Assembly: GCF_021261325.1 (NCBI RefSeq)
Contig: NZ_JAJSBI010000005.1
Location: forward strand, 248,001 to 312,000
DNA length: 64,000 nucleotides
DNA from: Streptomyces guryensis
Lineage (GTDB): Bacteria; Actinomycetota; Actinomycetes; Streptomycetales; Streptomycetaceae
Direction of reading: 5' to 3'
Shown: positions 1 through 8,571 of the stretch, piece by piece
Layout of the letters: each line of letters starts with the position of its first letter
How positions within the stretch are numbered: the first letter of the stretch is position 1
The notes under the pieces: generated by a model
Told to the model about the DNA's origin: nothing
The model's database searches: none
What the model saw: only the letters and a program-made list of their open reading frames with translations
Position numbers and translations under genes: made by a program

Positions 1-1240
1 TGGGCAACTCCCAGTCCCGCAGGTCGAGTCCGTCCAGGGTGATGGTGCCGGACTCGGGGTCGTAGAACCGCTCGATGAGGGAGAACACCGTGGTCTTGCC
101 CGCGCCGGACGGGCCGACGAACGCCGTCATGCCGCGGGCCGGTACGGCGAACGTCACCCCGTGATGGACGTACGGCAGATCGTCGGCGTACCGGAAGCGG
201 ACCTCGTCGAAGGCGAGCGCGGCCGGTTCCGCGCCGGGGGCGGGCAACGGGGCGGGGTGGGCCGCCGGTTCGGAGGGCAGGCTCAGCGCCTCCCGGATGC
301 GGGCGAGGGCGGCGGCGCCCGTCTGGTATTGCGTGATCGCGCCGACCACCTGCTGGATGGGCGACATGAGGTAGAAGACGTACAGCAGGAACGCGACCAG
401 CGTGCCCACCTGGATGGCACCGGTCGCCACCCGCGCCCCGCCCACCGCGAGCACCGTGATGAACGCGATCTGCATCGCGAGACCGGCCGTGTTGCCCGCC
501 GCCGCCGACCACTTGGCGGCCCGTACGCTCTGCCGCCACGACTCCTCGGCGGCCTCGTGCAGCGTCCGCTCCTCACGATGCTCGGCCCCGGACGCCTTCA
601 CCGTGCGCAGCGCCCCGAGGATCCGCTCCAGCGATGCCCCCATCACTCCGATCGCGTCCTGCGCCTGTCGGCTGGCCCGGTTGATGCGCGGCACGATCAC
701 GCCGAGCACCGTGCCCGCGACCAGGATCACGGCCAGGGTGACCCCGAGCAGCACCGGGTCCACGACCCCCATCATCACCACGGTCGCGAGGAGCGTCAGC
801 CCGCCCGTGCCCAGGCCGACCAGCGAGTCGGTGGTGACCTCCCGCAGGAGCGTCGTGTCGGAGGTGATGCGGGCCATCAGGTCGCCCGGTTCGGTGCGGT
901 CGACCGCGGTGATGCGCAGCCTCAGCAGATACGAGGACAGGGCACGCCGCGCCCCGAGCACCACTGACTCCGCGGTGCGCCGCAGCACGTACGAACCCAG
1001 CCCGCCCACCGCCGCGTTGGCGACCACCAGCCCCGACATGGCGAGCAACGCGCCCGTGATGGCCCGGTCGTGGGACAGGTCGTCGATCAACCCCCTTGCC
1101 ACCAGCGGCAACAGCAGCCCGGTGGCCCCCGTGAGCAGCGAGAGGAGCGCACCCGCCAGCAGCGTCCAGCGGTGTGGACGTACATAGTCGAGGAGCAGCC
1201 GCCAGGCGGGCGGTCGGGGCTCGGGGTCTGCGATGCTCAC
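1..1240 (-). CDS. ABC exporter half-transporter, fused membrane and ATPase domains (partial)
   Basis: The gene reads leftward from a GTG at 1240 preceded by GAGGAG, and runs off the left edge before its stop. The visible part encodes about 413 residues. A six-helix ABC exporter membrane domain fills roughly residues 15-310, followed by the start of the nucleotide-binding domain with Walker [10 protein letters not shown] near residue 385. The ABC signature and Walker B lie outside the window. Such proteins usually dimerise and export drugs, peptides or lipids; the substrate cannot be read here. The next genes upstream are remnants of biosynthetic genes, so it may once have served a natural-product locus (inference). 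Confidence 0.9.
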   Translation of the reverse strand, partial: MSIADPEPRPPAWRLLLDYVRPHRWTLLAGALLSLLTGATGLLLPLVARGLIDDLSHDRAITGALLAMSGLVVANAAVGGLGSYVLRRTAESVVLGARRALSSYLLRLRITAVDRTEPGDLMARITSDTTLLREVTTDSLVGLGTGGLTLLATVVMMGVVDPVLLGVTLAVILVAGTVLGVIVPRINRASRQAQDAIGVMGASLERILGALRTVKASGAEHREERTLHEAAEESWRQSVRAAKWSAAAGNTAGLAMQIAFITVLAVGGARVATGAIQVGTLVAFLLYVFYLMSPIQQVVGAITQYQTGAAALARIREALSLPSEPAAHPAPLPAPGAEPAALAFDEVRFRYADDLPYVHHGVTFAVPARGMTAFVGPSGAGKTTVFSLIERFYDPESGTITLDGLDLRDWELP

Positions 1241-1312
1241 GGCGCTCCTCGCAAGTCGTGCGGAGCCTTCAGGCTACGTCGGCCGCCTCCTTCCTGGCTT
1301 TCCGGTCCCGGG

Positions 1313-1965
1313 TCATGGAGAGCATGAGCGGCGGTCGGCGCCGGAGGACAGACAGCCGTCGAGCATGCCGGTGAGGACCTCGACGGGGCCGAGTTCGAGG
1401 TAGGCGGTCACGCCGTCGCGGTGCATCCGGGCAACCGCGTCCGCGAAACGGACCGGTGCGCGCATCGCCCGTACCCAGAAGCCGGGCGAGGCGGCCTCTG
1501 CTCCGACCGGCTCGGCCGTGGTGTCGGAGATCAGGGGCAGACGCGGGGGCCGCAGGTCGAGCGCTGCGAGCGTGCGGCGGTCGTCGTCGAGGAGCGGGTC
1601 GAAGAGCGGGGAGTGCGGGGCCACGTCCAGGCGCAGCACATGTGTACGACGGCCGCGCCCCGCCCATTCGGCACAGACCTCCGCCACGGTCTCGCGGTGG
1701 CGCGAGACGGCTACCGCCCGTGGGCCGTTGACCGCCGCGATCGCGGCGCCCTCCCCCAGGCGCGGCTCCTCCGGGGCGACTTCCACCGCCGCCATGCCAC
1801 CGCTCTTCGGCAGCGCGTCCGCCAGCCGCGCCAGCGTGCCGACCGCCCGGCAGGCGTCCGGCGGCGAGAACACCCGGTGGCGTGGGCGGCGGCCGCGGTG
1901 CGCAGATGCCCGCGGCCGCTGCCGGGGGAGGCGCCGCAGAAGACGATCACAGCGGTCACGGCCAC
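1313..1965 (-). pseudogene. Decayed acyltransferase (AT) domain, polyketide-synthase type
   Basis: Reading from a GTG at 1965, the first frame gives an AT-like opening (TAVIVF) that runs almost at once into GHLRTAAAAHATG, aligning with the active-site block GHSxGE...AAHVAG of AT domains. About 80 residues normally between these are missing, and the catalytic serine is replaced. Near 1878 one base is missing: the match continues in the next frame as FSPPDACRAVGTLARL, then MAAVEV, a loop rich in D and L, and FADAVARMHRDGVTAYLELGP, all AT landmarks. The frame stops at 1313 without further PKS domains. Deletion, frameshift and loss of the nucleophile together make a pseudogene convincing. Whether it came from a modular PKS or a standalone AT is unknown. 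Confidence 0.72.
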
Positions 1966-2228
1966 AGCCCGTACCCCCTGGTCAGGATGGAGCGCCTGTC
2001 ATAGCGGGCCTTGGCCCGCACGAGCTCGTCCCAGGCGGGGCCGAACTGCGCCCGCCAGTCACCGGGCGTCATCGGCTGCGCGCCGACCGGGTGGAGGACT
2101 CCGCCGACTGCCCTGGCCCGCTCGTACGCGGCACGATTCGCGGCCACCAACAGCCTTACGACGTCCGGACGTTCGGGCGGCGCCGTACGCATCAGGGAGA
2201 GCAGGCACAGGGGCTCGCCGGTACGCAG
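1956..2228 (-). pseudogene. C-terminal remnant of an FAD-linked oxidoreductase
   Basis: Only the last 80 or so residues are recognisable. They read leftward and end at 1956 with DWRAQFGPAWDELVRAKARY and the tail ILTRGYGLWP. This pattern is typical of the extreme C-terminus of cytokinin-dehydrogenase/berberine-bridge-type flavoenzymes, where the aligned ending is 'KARFDPxxVLTPGxGIF'. The frame stays open upstream to 2468 but stops resembling the family, and no FAD-binding domain exists. The tail overlaps the acyltransferase remnant by a few bases, so the two may once have been translationally coupled. Confidence 0.6.
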
Positions 2229-2369
2229 CGCATATCGTTGGCCGCCTCCGTCAACGGCTTCGAAGCCGTCCTGGAATGCTGTGCGAAGTGTTCGGTCGAC
2301 GTGGAGTCCCTGCGGAGCACGGTTTTCTGCAGCACCGCATCTTCGGCGAAATGTTCGCAGCGTACCGCC

Positions 2370-2546
2370 GTCCTCGCGGCGGACCACGCGGACGTGGCCC
2401 TGTCCGAGCCCGCCCTGCCCGGCACCTCGGCCCGGCAGGTCGCCGAGACCCTGGTACACGTGCCGCATCGGCTGCTCGCACTGCGCGGGGCGGACGGGGT
2501 CGACGAGCAGGCCGTCGGCCGGACCGTGCGGGACTTCCTGCGGTGA
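2370..2546 (+). pseudogene. Unidentified C-terminal protein fragment
   Basis: About 58 residues ending at a TGA at 2544-2546 show strong Streptomyces codon bias (ADVALSEP, then VAETLVHVPHRLLALRG, then AVGRTVRDFLR). Upstream the frame loses this bias and no start with a ribosome site is visible. The helical pattern would suit the C-terminus of a TetR-type regulator. A lanthipeptide-dehydratase tail was also considered. Neither can be established from sequence alone. Confidence 0.3.
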
Positions 2547-2561
2547 GCCGGGACGCGAGGC

Positions 2562-2600
2562 CTCCGACCCGTTACTGATCAGTCACCCGTAGGGTCGGAG
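2562..2600. promoter_or_regulatory. Nested inverted repeats upstream of the formaldehyde dehydrogenase
   Basis: Outer perfect 9-bp arms CTCCGACCC (2562-2570) and GGGTCGGAG (2592-2600) enclose an inner palindrome GTNACTGATCAGTNAC (2571-2586). The structure lies 35 bp upstream of the start at 2635. It could be an operator, or a terminator-like stem for the fragment ending at 2546. The precise inner palindrome favours a protein-binding site. Confidence 0.45.
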
Positions 2601-2634
2601 GGACGGACAGCAGCAGACGGAAGGTTTCAACACC

Positions 2635-3720
2635 ATGGCGCAGGAAGTACGCGGCGTGATCGCACCGGGCAAGGGCGAGCCGGTGCGGGTGGAGACGATC
2701 GTCGTGCCGGACCCCGGCCCGGGGGAGGCGGTCGTACGGATCCAGGCGTGCGGGGTGTGCCATACCGATCTGCACTACAAGCAGGGCGGTATCAGCGACG
2801 ACTTCCCGTTCCTGCTCGGTCATGAGGCCGCCGGTGTGGTGGAGTCGGTCGGAGCCGGTGTCACGGACGTCGCCCCCGGTGACTTCGTGATCCTCAACTG
2901 GCGTGCCGTGTGCGGGAATTGCCGGGCCTGTCTGCGGGGACGGCCCTGGTACTGCTTCAACACCCACAACGCCGAGCAGAAGATGACCCTCACCGACGGC
3001 ACCGAGCTGTCCCCGGCGCTGGGCATCGGCGCGTTCGCGGAGAAGACGCTGGTCGCGGCCGGGCAGTGCACGAAGGTGGACGCGAGCGTCGCACCGGAGG
3101 TGGCCGGGCTGCTCGGCTGCGGGGTGATGGCGGGCATCGGTGCCGCGATCAACACCGGCAACGTCGGCCGTGGCGACACGGTCGCCGTCATCGGCTGCGG
3201 CGGCGTCGGCGACGCGGCGATCGCGGGTGCGGACCTGGCCGGCGCGGCGAAGATCATCGCCGTGGACCTCGACGACCGGAAACTGGCCAAGGCACGGGAG
3301 ATGGGCGCCACCCACACGGTGAACTCCAAGGAGTGCGACCCGGTGGAGGCCATCCGCGAGCTGACCGGCGGCTTCGGCGCCGACGTCGTCATCGAGGCGG
3401 TCGGCCGCCCGGAGACGTACAAGCAGGCCTTCTACGCCCGCGACCTCGCCGGCACGGTCGTCCTGGTCGGTGTGCCCACCCCCGAGATGAAGCTCGAACT
3501 GCCCCTCCTGGACGTGTTCGGGCGCGGCGGATCGCTGAAGTCGTCCTGGTACGGCGACTGCCTGCCCTCCCGCGACTTCCCGATGCTCATCGACCTGCAT
3601 CTGCAGGGCCGTCTGCCGCTGGACAAGTTCGTCACCGAGACCATCCGACTCAGCGACGTGGAGAAGGCGTTCGAGCGGATGCACCACGGCGACGTGCTGC
3701 GCTCGGTGGTGGTGCTGTGA
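2635..3720 (+). CDS. S-(hydroxymethyl)mycothiol dehydrogenase (zinc alcohol dehydrogenase family)
   Basis: This 361-residue protein is a full-length medium-chain zinc dehydrogenase. Catalytic-zinc ligands are C39 (CGVCHTD), H63 (GHEAAG) and C162 (LLGCGV). Structural-zinc cysteines are C93, C96, C99 and C107. The NAD-binding loop GCGGVG is at 187-192. Overall sequence matches the actinobacterial class that oxidises the mycothiol adduct of formaldehyde (MscR/AdhE2 type), the counterpart of glutathione-dependent formaldehyde dehydrogenase. The ATG at 2635 follows GGAAGG. Its stop overlaps the ATG of the following metallo-hydrolase by one base, so the pair is translationally coupled and probably completes formaldehyde oxidation together. 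The nested palindrome just upstream may control it. Confidence 0.9.
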   Translation: MAQEVRGVIAPGKGEPVRVETIVVPDPGPGEAVVRIQACGVCHTDLHYKQGGISDDFPFLLGHEAAGVVESVGAGVTDVAPGDFVILNWRAVCGNCRACLRGRPWYCFNTHNAEQKMTLTDGTELSPALGIGAFAEKTLVAAGQCTKVDASVAPEVAGLLGCGVMAGIGAAINTGNVGRGDTVAVIGCGGVGDAAIAGADLAGAAKIIAVDLDDRKLAKAREMGATHTVNSKECDPVEAIRELTGGFGADVVIEAVGRPETYKQAFYARDLAGTVVLVGVPTPEMKLELPLLDVFGRGGSLKSSWYGDCLPSRDFPMLIDLHLQGRLPLDKFVTETIRLSDVEKAFERMHHGDVLRSVVVL

Positions 3721-4349
3721 TGGCCGCCCGCGTCGAACGCCTCGTCACCTCCGGCACCTTCACCCTGGACGGCGGCACCTGGGAGGTGGACAACAACGTG
3801 TGGATCGTCGGCGACGACCACGAGGCCATCGTCATCGACGCCGCCCACGACGCCGAGGCCATCGCAGAAGCCGTCGGGGACCGCCGCCTGGTTGCCATCG
3901 TGTGCACCCACGCCCACAACGACCACATCGACGCCGCCCCCGCGCTCGCCGACCGCACCGGCGCGACCATCTGGTTGCACCCCGACGACCTGCCGCTGTG
4001 GAAGCTGACCCACCCCGACCGCGACCCCGACGCCCATCTGACCGACGGCCAGGTCATCGAGGCGGCAGGGGTCGACCTGACGGTGATCCACACTCCTGGC
4101 CACGCGCCGGGCGCCGTCTGCCTGTACGACCCCGCTCTGGCCACGGTCTTCACCGGCGACACCCTCTTCCAGGGTGGCCCCGGCGCGACCGGCCGCTCGT
4201 ACTCCCACTTCCCGACGATCATCGACTCCCTCCGCGACCGCCTGCTCACCCTGCCCCCGGAGACCAAGGTCCTCACCGGCCACGGCGATCCGACCACCAT
4301 CGGAGACGAAGCCCCCCACCTGGAGGAATGGATCGCCCGCGGCCACTGA
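3720..4349 (+). CDS. MBL-fold metallo-hydrolase paired with the mycothiol dehydrogenase
   Basis: The ATG at 3720 shares a base with the upstream TGA; the protein has 209 residues. The beta-lactamase-fold metal site is complete: HAHNDH at residues 64-69, PGH near 130, the GD of FTGD near 148 and GHGD near 191. This is a small glyoxalase-II-like hydrolase. The coupling to the S-(hydroxymethyl)mycothiol dehydrogenase suggests hydrolysis of a mycothiol thioester such as S-formylmycothiol (inference from neighbourhood; the family is broad). Confidence 0.85.
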   Translation: MAARVERLVTSGTFTLDGGTWEVDNNVWIVGDDHEAIVIDAAHDAEAIAEAVGDRRLVAIVCTHAHNDHIDAAPALADRTGATIWLHPDDLPLWKLTHPDRDPDAHLTDGQVIEAAGVDLTVIHTPGHAPGAVCLYDPALATVFTGDTLFQGGPGATGRSYSHFPTIIDSLRDRLLTLPPETKVLTGHGDPTTIGDEAPHLEEWIARGH

Positions 4350-4397
4350 GCGTGGTCGTCCGGCCCCTTTGGCCCCTTCCGTGAAAGGCGACAGAAG

Positions 4398-4461
4398 ATG
4401 TCCGGCTTTCCCGGCACCCTCGACGGTGACAGCAGCCGCAGAGGAAAGGGAGGCCGGACAT
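4398..4461 (+). promoter_or_regulatory. Inverted repeat whose right arm covers an SDR start codon
   Basis: Arm ATGTCCGGC (4398-4406) is the exact reverse complement of GCCGGACAT (4453-4461). The right arm contains the first two bases of the ATG at 4460, and the Shine-Dalgarno run GGAAAGGGAGG lies in the loop next to it. As RNA this could hold the start codon in a stem; as DNA it could be an operator. Confidence 0.35.
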
Positions 4462-5383
4462 GTCCGCACCGCTGAAGGGCAAGGTGGCGCTGGTCGCCGG
4501 GGCGACGAGGGGCGCGGGCCGCGGGATCGCCGTGGAGCTCGGTGCGGCCGGTGCCACGGTCTACGTCACCGGACGCACCACCCGTGCACACCGCTCGGAG
4601 TACGACCGCCCCGAGACCATCGAGGACACCGCCGACCTCGTCACCGGGGCGGGCGGCCACGGCATCGCCGTACCCACCGACCACCTCGACCCCGCACAGG
4701 TCCGCGCCCTCGTGGACCGCATCGCCGACGAACAGGGCCGCCACGCCCACCTCGACGTACTCGTCAACGACATCTGGGGCGGCGAGCACCTCTTCGCATG
4801 GGACAGGCCGGTCTGGGAGCACGACCTGGACAAGGGACTCCGGCTGCTCCGGCTCGCCGTGGAGACACACGCGATCACCAGCCACCACGCCCTGCCCCTG
4901 CTCCTGCGCCACCCCGGTGGCCTGGTCGTCGAGGTCACCGACGGAACCGCCGAGTACAACCGCGACACCTACCGCGTCTCCTTCTTCTACGACCTCGCCA
5001 AGGCGTCCGTGCTGCGTATGGCCTTCGCCCTGGGCCATGAACTCGGACCGCGCGGGGCGACGGCCGTCGCGCTGACGCCCGGCTGGCTGCGGTCGGAGAT
5101 CATGCTCGAACAGTTCGGCGTCCGCGAGGACAACTGGCGCGACGCACTCGAACGCGTCCCCCACTTCGCTGTCTCCGAGACCCCGCACTACGTGGGACGC
5201 GCGGTCACCGCCCTCGCCGCCGACCCCGACATGGCCCGGTGGAACGGCGCGTCCCTGTCCAGCGGGGGACTGGCGAAGGAGTACGGCTTCACGGACCTGG
5301 ACGGCAGCCGCCCGGACGCCTGGCGCTATCTCGTCGAGGTGCAGGACGCGGGGAAGCCGGCGGACACGACCGGCTACCGCTGA
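4460..5383 (+). CDS. SDR-family oxidoreductase, divergent
   Basis: This 307-residue protein is a classical short-chain dehydrogenase in outline. The nucleotide loop GATRGAGRG is at 14-22 and the catalytic pair is Y177 and K181 (FFYDLAK). The family NNAG motif is replaced by VNDIWGG and the usual catalytic serine position carries T160, so activity could be altered. It is longer than typical 250-residue SDRs because of a C-terminal extension after SSGGLAKEYG. GGAAAGGGAGG precedes the ATG. The 3' end overlaps the converging gene by 10 bp. Substrate unknown. Confidence 0.85.
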   Translation: MSAPLKGKVALVAGATRGAGRGIAVELGAAGATVYVTGRTTRAHRSEYDRPETIEDTADLVTGAGGHGIAVPTDHLDPAQVRALVDRIADEQGRHAHLDVLVNDIWGGEHLFAWDRPVWEHDLDKGLRLLRLAVETHAITSHHALPLLLRHPGGLVVEVTDGTAEYNRDTYRVSFFYDLAKASVLRMAFALGHELGPRGATAVALTPGWLRSEIMLEQFGVREDNWRDALERVPHFAVSETPHYVGRAVTALAADPDMARWNGASLSSGGLAKEYGFTDLDGSRPDAWRYLVEVQDAGKPADTTGYR

Positions 5384-5922
5384 GGAGACACGGGGTCCCC
5401 GCCGCGGACGGGCCGGCGCGCCGAATGACCGGGCGGGAGGCCGAGGTCCTCCCGCACCGCCGCGTAGTAGGCCGTACGTCCGGCGCGCTGCTGGTCCAGC
5501 AGTGCCCGCCATGCCTCCGCATCCCTGGTGCCCTCACGCACGAAGCGTTCCATCTCCATCACCGTCACGACCCAGGCCCGTGACCTCGCCACCACTTCGG
5601 AGCTGCCCAGCATGATCAGCGCCTCACCCGCAGGATCTCGTCCGGCGTTCGCCGCGGCCAGCAGCGGCTTGGCCTCTTCGGGGGTGAGGGGATCCGGGTG
5701 CGTCCCGTTGCCGAGTTCGGAAGCGACCCGGTACGTCACCGTGACCGTCTGCTTCACCGACCGCGCGTAGTCGGAGTACACCGCCAGCCGTCTCTCCTCC
5801 CACCGTGCCGCCTGTTCGCGGCGGAACCTCACCCGGTCGCCCCGGACGACCGCCAGATAGGAACCGAACGCGCCGATCACCACACCGATGAGCGCCGGAA
5901 GTTGCTGTATGAACGCGGACAT
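5374..5922 (-). CDS. Single-pass membrane protein of unknown function
   Basis: This 182-residue protein opens with one hydrophobic helix (about residues 8-26, including LIGVVIGAFGSYLAVV) followed by a charged, mostly helical cytoplasmic part (RFRREQAARWEERRLAVYSDYARSVKQ). The look is that of the many Streptomyces membrane-anchored hypothetical proteins. No catalytic motif was seen. It converges on the SDR gene and overlaps its end by 10 bp. Confidence 0.7.
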   Translation of the reverse strand: MSAFIQQLPALIGVVIGAFGSYLAVVRGDRVRFRREQAARWEERRLAVYSDYARSVKQTVTVTYRVASELGNGTHPDPLTPEEAKPLLAAANAGRDPAGEALIMLGSSEVVARSRAWVVTVMEMERFVREGTRDAEAWRALLDQQRAGRTAYYAAVREDLGLPPGHSARRPVRGGDPVSPQR

Positions 5923-5962
5923 GACCGCACGGTATCTGCCGCGTAGATCATTCCGGGAGTAG

Positions 5963-6366
5963 CTTCAGGCCACGGCTGACACGAAGCGCTTCGAGGGATA
6001 CGGAGTTCTCGTCACCGGTGCCGCCCCCGGCATCGGAGCCGCCGTCGCCCGGCGGCTCGCCGAGGAAGGGGCCCGGGTGCTGCTCACCGACGTGGACGCC
6101 CCCGAGGCGGCCAGGACCGCGGCCGCCCTGCGCGAACAGGGCCTGACCGCCCAGGCGTTGGGGTGCGACGTGGCCGGCCGGGCCTGCGTGCATGCGGCCG
6201 TCGCGCATGCCGTCGACGCCTTCCGCTCGCAGGACATCCTGGTCGGGAGCGCCGCGAGCTGCACCCGGACAGCCCGCACTTCCGGGGCGTCCGCGTCAAC
6301 CTCGTCGTGCCCGGCACGGTGCGCACCTCGGCGCCCCCCAGCTCCCGGTCGAACCGGGACGTCTGA
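5963..6366 (+). pseudogene. SDR oxidoreductase remnant with internal deletion
   Basis: The frame opens right after a stop at 5960-5962 and has no ATG, GTG or TTG before the match begins. It encodes the Rossmann start of an SDR: VLVTGAAPGIGAAVARRLAE, then a strand ending in TDVD and GCDVAG, to DILVG. Around 6250 the match jumps to the next frame and to a site near the C-terminus of the family (VRVNLVVPGTVRT), ending at 6366. The active-site region between NAG and YxxxK is absent. Start loss, large deletion and frameshift mark it as a pseudogene. It is not a recent copy of the SDR at 4460, whose sequence differs. Confidence 0.8.
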
Positions 6367-6564
6367 GACTCCGGGGACGGGTGAGACCGCAGGGACGGCG
6401 GCGGGCCGTCCTGCGGCATGCATCACGCTGTGACCTGCGGCACTGCGAATGTCACCGTTTCGTCGCATCGTGAGGAGGCCTTGCAACCGATCGCGCCGGA
6501 CGCCGGTCTAGCTGGCAGAGATCGCAGATCCGACCGACCCATCCGCAGGAAGGCAAGGCAGGCC

Positions 6565-7263
6565 ATGGGGGACATACGCAGACGGGGAGCCGTCGCACTC
6601 GGGATCACCGGACTGGTGGCACCGCTCGCACTCACGCTGGGGACGGCACCCGCGCAGGCGGCCACGAGCTGCACCACACAGACCGGGCCCTACCAGAAGC
6701 AGGTGGAGAGGTTTCTCGGCCTGACCGTCGACGGCAGGCAGTCCGCCACGGACTGCAAGGCCATCAAGGCGTTCCAGACCAAGCACGGCATCACCCCGAA
6801 CATCGGCTACGCCGGGTCCGTCACCTGGGGTGTGATGGACCTCATGAACAAGCAGAAGGCCGTCGGCACCAACCCCAACCGGTACGGCGCCTGCCCGACC
6901 AACAAGGGCCGCATAGCCTGCGTGAACCTCACCCTCCAGCTCAGCTGGATCCAGGACGGCAGCAGGCTCGTCTACGGTCCCGTCCCGGTCCGCACCGGAC
7001 GCAACGGCTTCGAGACCCGCACCGGCCTGAAGAAGATCTACTGGCGGGACAAGAACCACGTCTCGAACCTCTACAACGTGCCGATGCCGTACAGCCAGTT
7101 CTTCGACGGCGGCCAGGCCTTCCACTCGGTCAACCTCAGCATGTGGAACCCGCCGGGCTCCCACGGCTGCGTCAACATGACCCCGACCACGGCCAAGAAG
7201 TACTGGTCGCTGCTGAAGACCGGCGACGACGTCTTCGTGTACGGCCGCAAGCCGGGCACCTGA
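6565..7263 (+). CDS. Secreted L,D-transpeptidase with peptidoglycan-binding domain
   Basis: The 232-residue protein starts at ATG 6565; AGGAAGG lies 12-19 bp upstream and a signal peptide follows at once, so the longer upstream frame is not used. The signal peptide (RRRGAVALGITGL...) ends near AQA at residue 32. A peptidoglycan-binding fold spans about 40-95 (VDGRQSATDCKAIKAFQ). A YkuD catalytic domain fills the rest, with H187 and the nucleophile C202 in SHGCVNM. Such enzymes make or edit 3-3 cross-links or attach proteins to peptidoglycan. It acts outside the membrane and stands alone. Confidence 0.9.
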   Translation: MGDIRRRGAVALGITGLVAPLALTLGTAPAQAATSCTTQTGPYQKQVERFLGLTVDGRQSATDCKAIKAFQTKHGITPNIGYAGSVTWGVMDLMNKQKAVGTNPNRYGACPTNKGRIACVNLTLQLSWIQDGSRLVYGPVPVRTGRNGFETRTGLKKIYWRDKNHVSNLYNVPMPYSQFFDGGQAFHSVNLSMWNPPGSHGCVNMTPTTAKKYWSLLKTGDDVFVYGRKPGT

Positions 7264-7276
7264 GCAGGTACCCGGC
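7251..7276. terminator. Hairpin between convergent genes
   Basis: GCCGGGCACCT (7251-7261) pairs with AGGTACCCGGC (7266-7276) with one mismatch and a 4-nt loop, overlapping the transpeptidase stop codon and lying just before the end of the converging dehydrogenase gene. A strong GC stem without a U-tract fits a Streptomyces bidirectional terminator. Confidence 0.55.
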
Positions 7277-7290
7277 CCCCGGCATCCCGC

Positions 7291-8490
7291 TTACTGCGGC
7301 GCGTCGCCGAAGTCCGGGATCTCCAGCCTGGCCCCGCCCTGCCGCGCCGACTCGTGCGCGACGATGCCCGGCAGGGTGTAGCGGGCGGCCACCCACGCGT
7401 TGACCGACGGCAGCGATCGCGTGTTCACGGCGGTCACGAAGTCGTCGACGAGGAAGTGGTGGCTGCCCTCGTGCCCGTTGTGCAGGTTGTCGAACTCCCG
7501 CGGCAGCCGCGCCCGGTCGTGCACCGGCGCCGAACCCGAGGTGAAGGCGGCCCGCAGATCCGGTGCGATGTGCTGGAGTGACGGGTCGTCAGGAGACAGG
7601 GTGGGCTTGGGCTCCAGCAGCTCACTGATGTCCTTCACCCCCTTCTTGTCCTGCCACAGCGCCACCGTCGCGAGCTGTTCCATGCTCGCGTCGGTGCCGA
7701 AGAAGCGGAAACGCGACTCCCGGATGTGCGAGGGATAGCCCACCCGCCGGAACTCGTTCGTACGGAACGACCCGCCGCCCGCCACCTCGAACAGCGCGGT
7801 GGCGTTGGAGAAGTCGTTGCCGAACTGGCTGACGTCCTTGTCGAAGACGCCGTCGCCCCGCTCGTCGACCACACCGATCGCCGACACGCTCACCGCGTGC
7901 GTCTGCCAGGCGCCGAGCACCCCGCCCACCGAGTGCGTCGGGTAGAGCAGCGGGGGATAGCTGGCGGTCTGCTTCCAGTTCTCGCCGCCGCTGTACCGGT
8001 ACGCCTCGTAGAAGCCCAGATCCATGTCGTGGACGTAGTCGCCCTCAGCGTAGAAGATCCGCCCGAAGGCGCCCTCGGCGATCTGGTTGCGGGCGTGCAC
8101 GGTCGCCGGGTTGTACTGGCTGGTCTCACCCATCATGTACGTCAGTCCGGTCGCCTTGACCGCGTCGATGATGGCGGCGATCTCCTCGGTGGCTATCGCC
8201 ATCGGGACCGCGGAGTACACGTGCTTGCCCGCGTCGAGGCCCTGCAGGACCAGCGGGCCGTGGGTCCAGCGCTGGGTGAAGATGGCGACCGCGTCGACCG
8301 CCTCCGACTCCAGCATCGCCTGGTACGAGGGGAAGGTGCCCGCCAACTGCTGTGCGGCGGCGAGTTGTTCGGCCCGTTCGGGCAGAAGGTCGGTGACATA
8401 GACGTCGCTGACGCCGGGATGGGCCTGGAACAGCGTGGCGAACTGGCCGGAGAACTGGCCGGCGCCGACGATGCCGATCGAGAACGTCAT
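7291..8490 (-). CDS. Gfo/Idh/MocA-family oxidoreductase of a sugar operon
   Basis: The 399-residue protein starts at ATG 8490, preceded by AAGGAC. The N-terminal Rossmann loop is GAGQFSG (residues 9-15). The family's EKP motif, whose lysine is normally catalytic, is replaced by AVP (SAVPMAIATEE near residue 98), while the substrate domain is otherwise full length. The enzyme may therefore use a different catalytic residue. It is last in the leftward operon permease-permease-binding protein-dehydrogenase and probably acts on the imported sugar or polyol. A short tandem repeat separates it from the binding-protein gene. Confidence 0.85.
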   Translation of the reverse strand: MTFSIGIVGAGQFSGQFATLFQAHPGVSDVYVTDLLPERAEQLAAAQQLAGTFPSYQAMLESEAVDAVAIFTQRWTHGPLVLQGLDAGKHVYSAVPMAIATEEIAAIIDAVKATGLTYMMGETSQYNPATVHARNQIAEGAFGRIFYAEGDYVHDMDLGFYEAYRYSGGENWKQTASYPPLLYPTHSVGGVLGAWQTHAVSVSAIGVVDERGDGVFDKDVSQFGNDFSNATALFEVAGGGSFRTNEFRRVGYPSHIRESRFRFFGTDASMEQLATVALWQDKKGVKDISELLEPKPTLSPDDPSLQHIAPDLRAAFTSGSAPVHDRARLPREFDNLHNGHEGSHHFLVDDFVTAVNTRSLPSVNAWVAARYTLPGIVAHESARQGGARLEIPDFGDAPQ

Positions 8491-8515
8491 GTAAGGCGTG
8501 TCCTTCACTGGTGGA

Positions 8516-8571
8516 GAGATCACTGGTCGGGAGATCAGTGGCCGGGAGATCAGTGGCCGGGAGATCACTGG
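8516..8571. repeat. 15-bp tandem repeat between operon genes
   Basis: The unit GAGATCAGTGGCCGG occurs nearly four times in a row, starting at 8516, 8531, 8546 and 8561; units two and three are identical. The array overlaps the end of the binding-protein gene and precedes the dehydrogenase ribosome site. It may tune spacing or mRNA stability, or simply reflect slippage. Confidence 0.75.

Larger units (their letters stand above)
1241..2634. other. Gene graveyard between the ABC exporter and the dehydrogenase
   Basis: This 1.4-kb stretch has no intact gene. It holds three recognisable or partly recognisable coding remnants, described separately: an acyltransferase domain (minus), the tail of an FAD-linked oxidoreductase (minus) and a short unidentified C-terminal fragment (plus). 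They abut or nearly abut each other, as expected if a biosynthetic cluster was lost by successive deletions. Confidence 0.6.

Noticed and set aside
2370..2546. Lanthipeptide-dehydratase C-terminal fragment
   Set aside because: The short match rests on a few hydrophobic and His positions; a TetR-type tail fits equally well, so no function was assigned.
3650..5512. 620-codon minus-strand frame
   Set aside because: Lies antisense to the metallo-hydrolase and SDR genes, which have full catalytic motifs.
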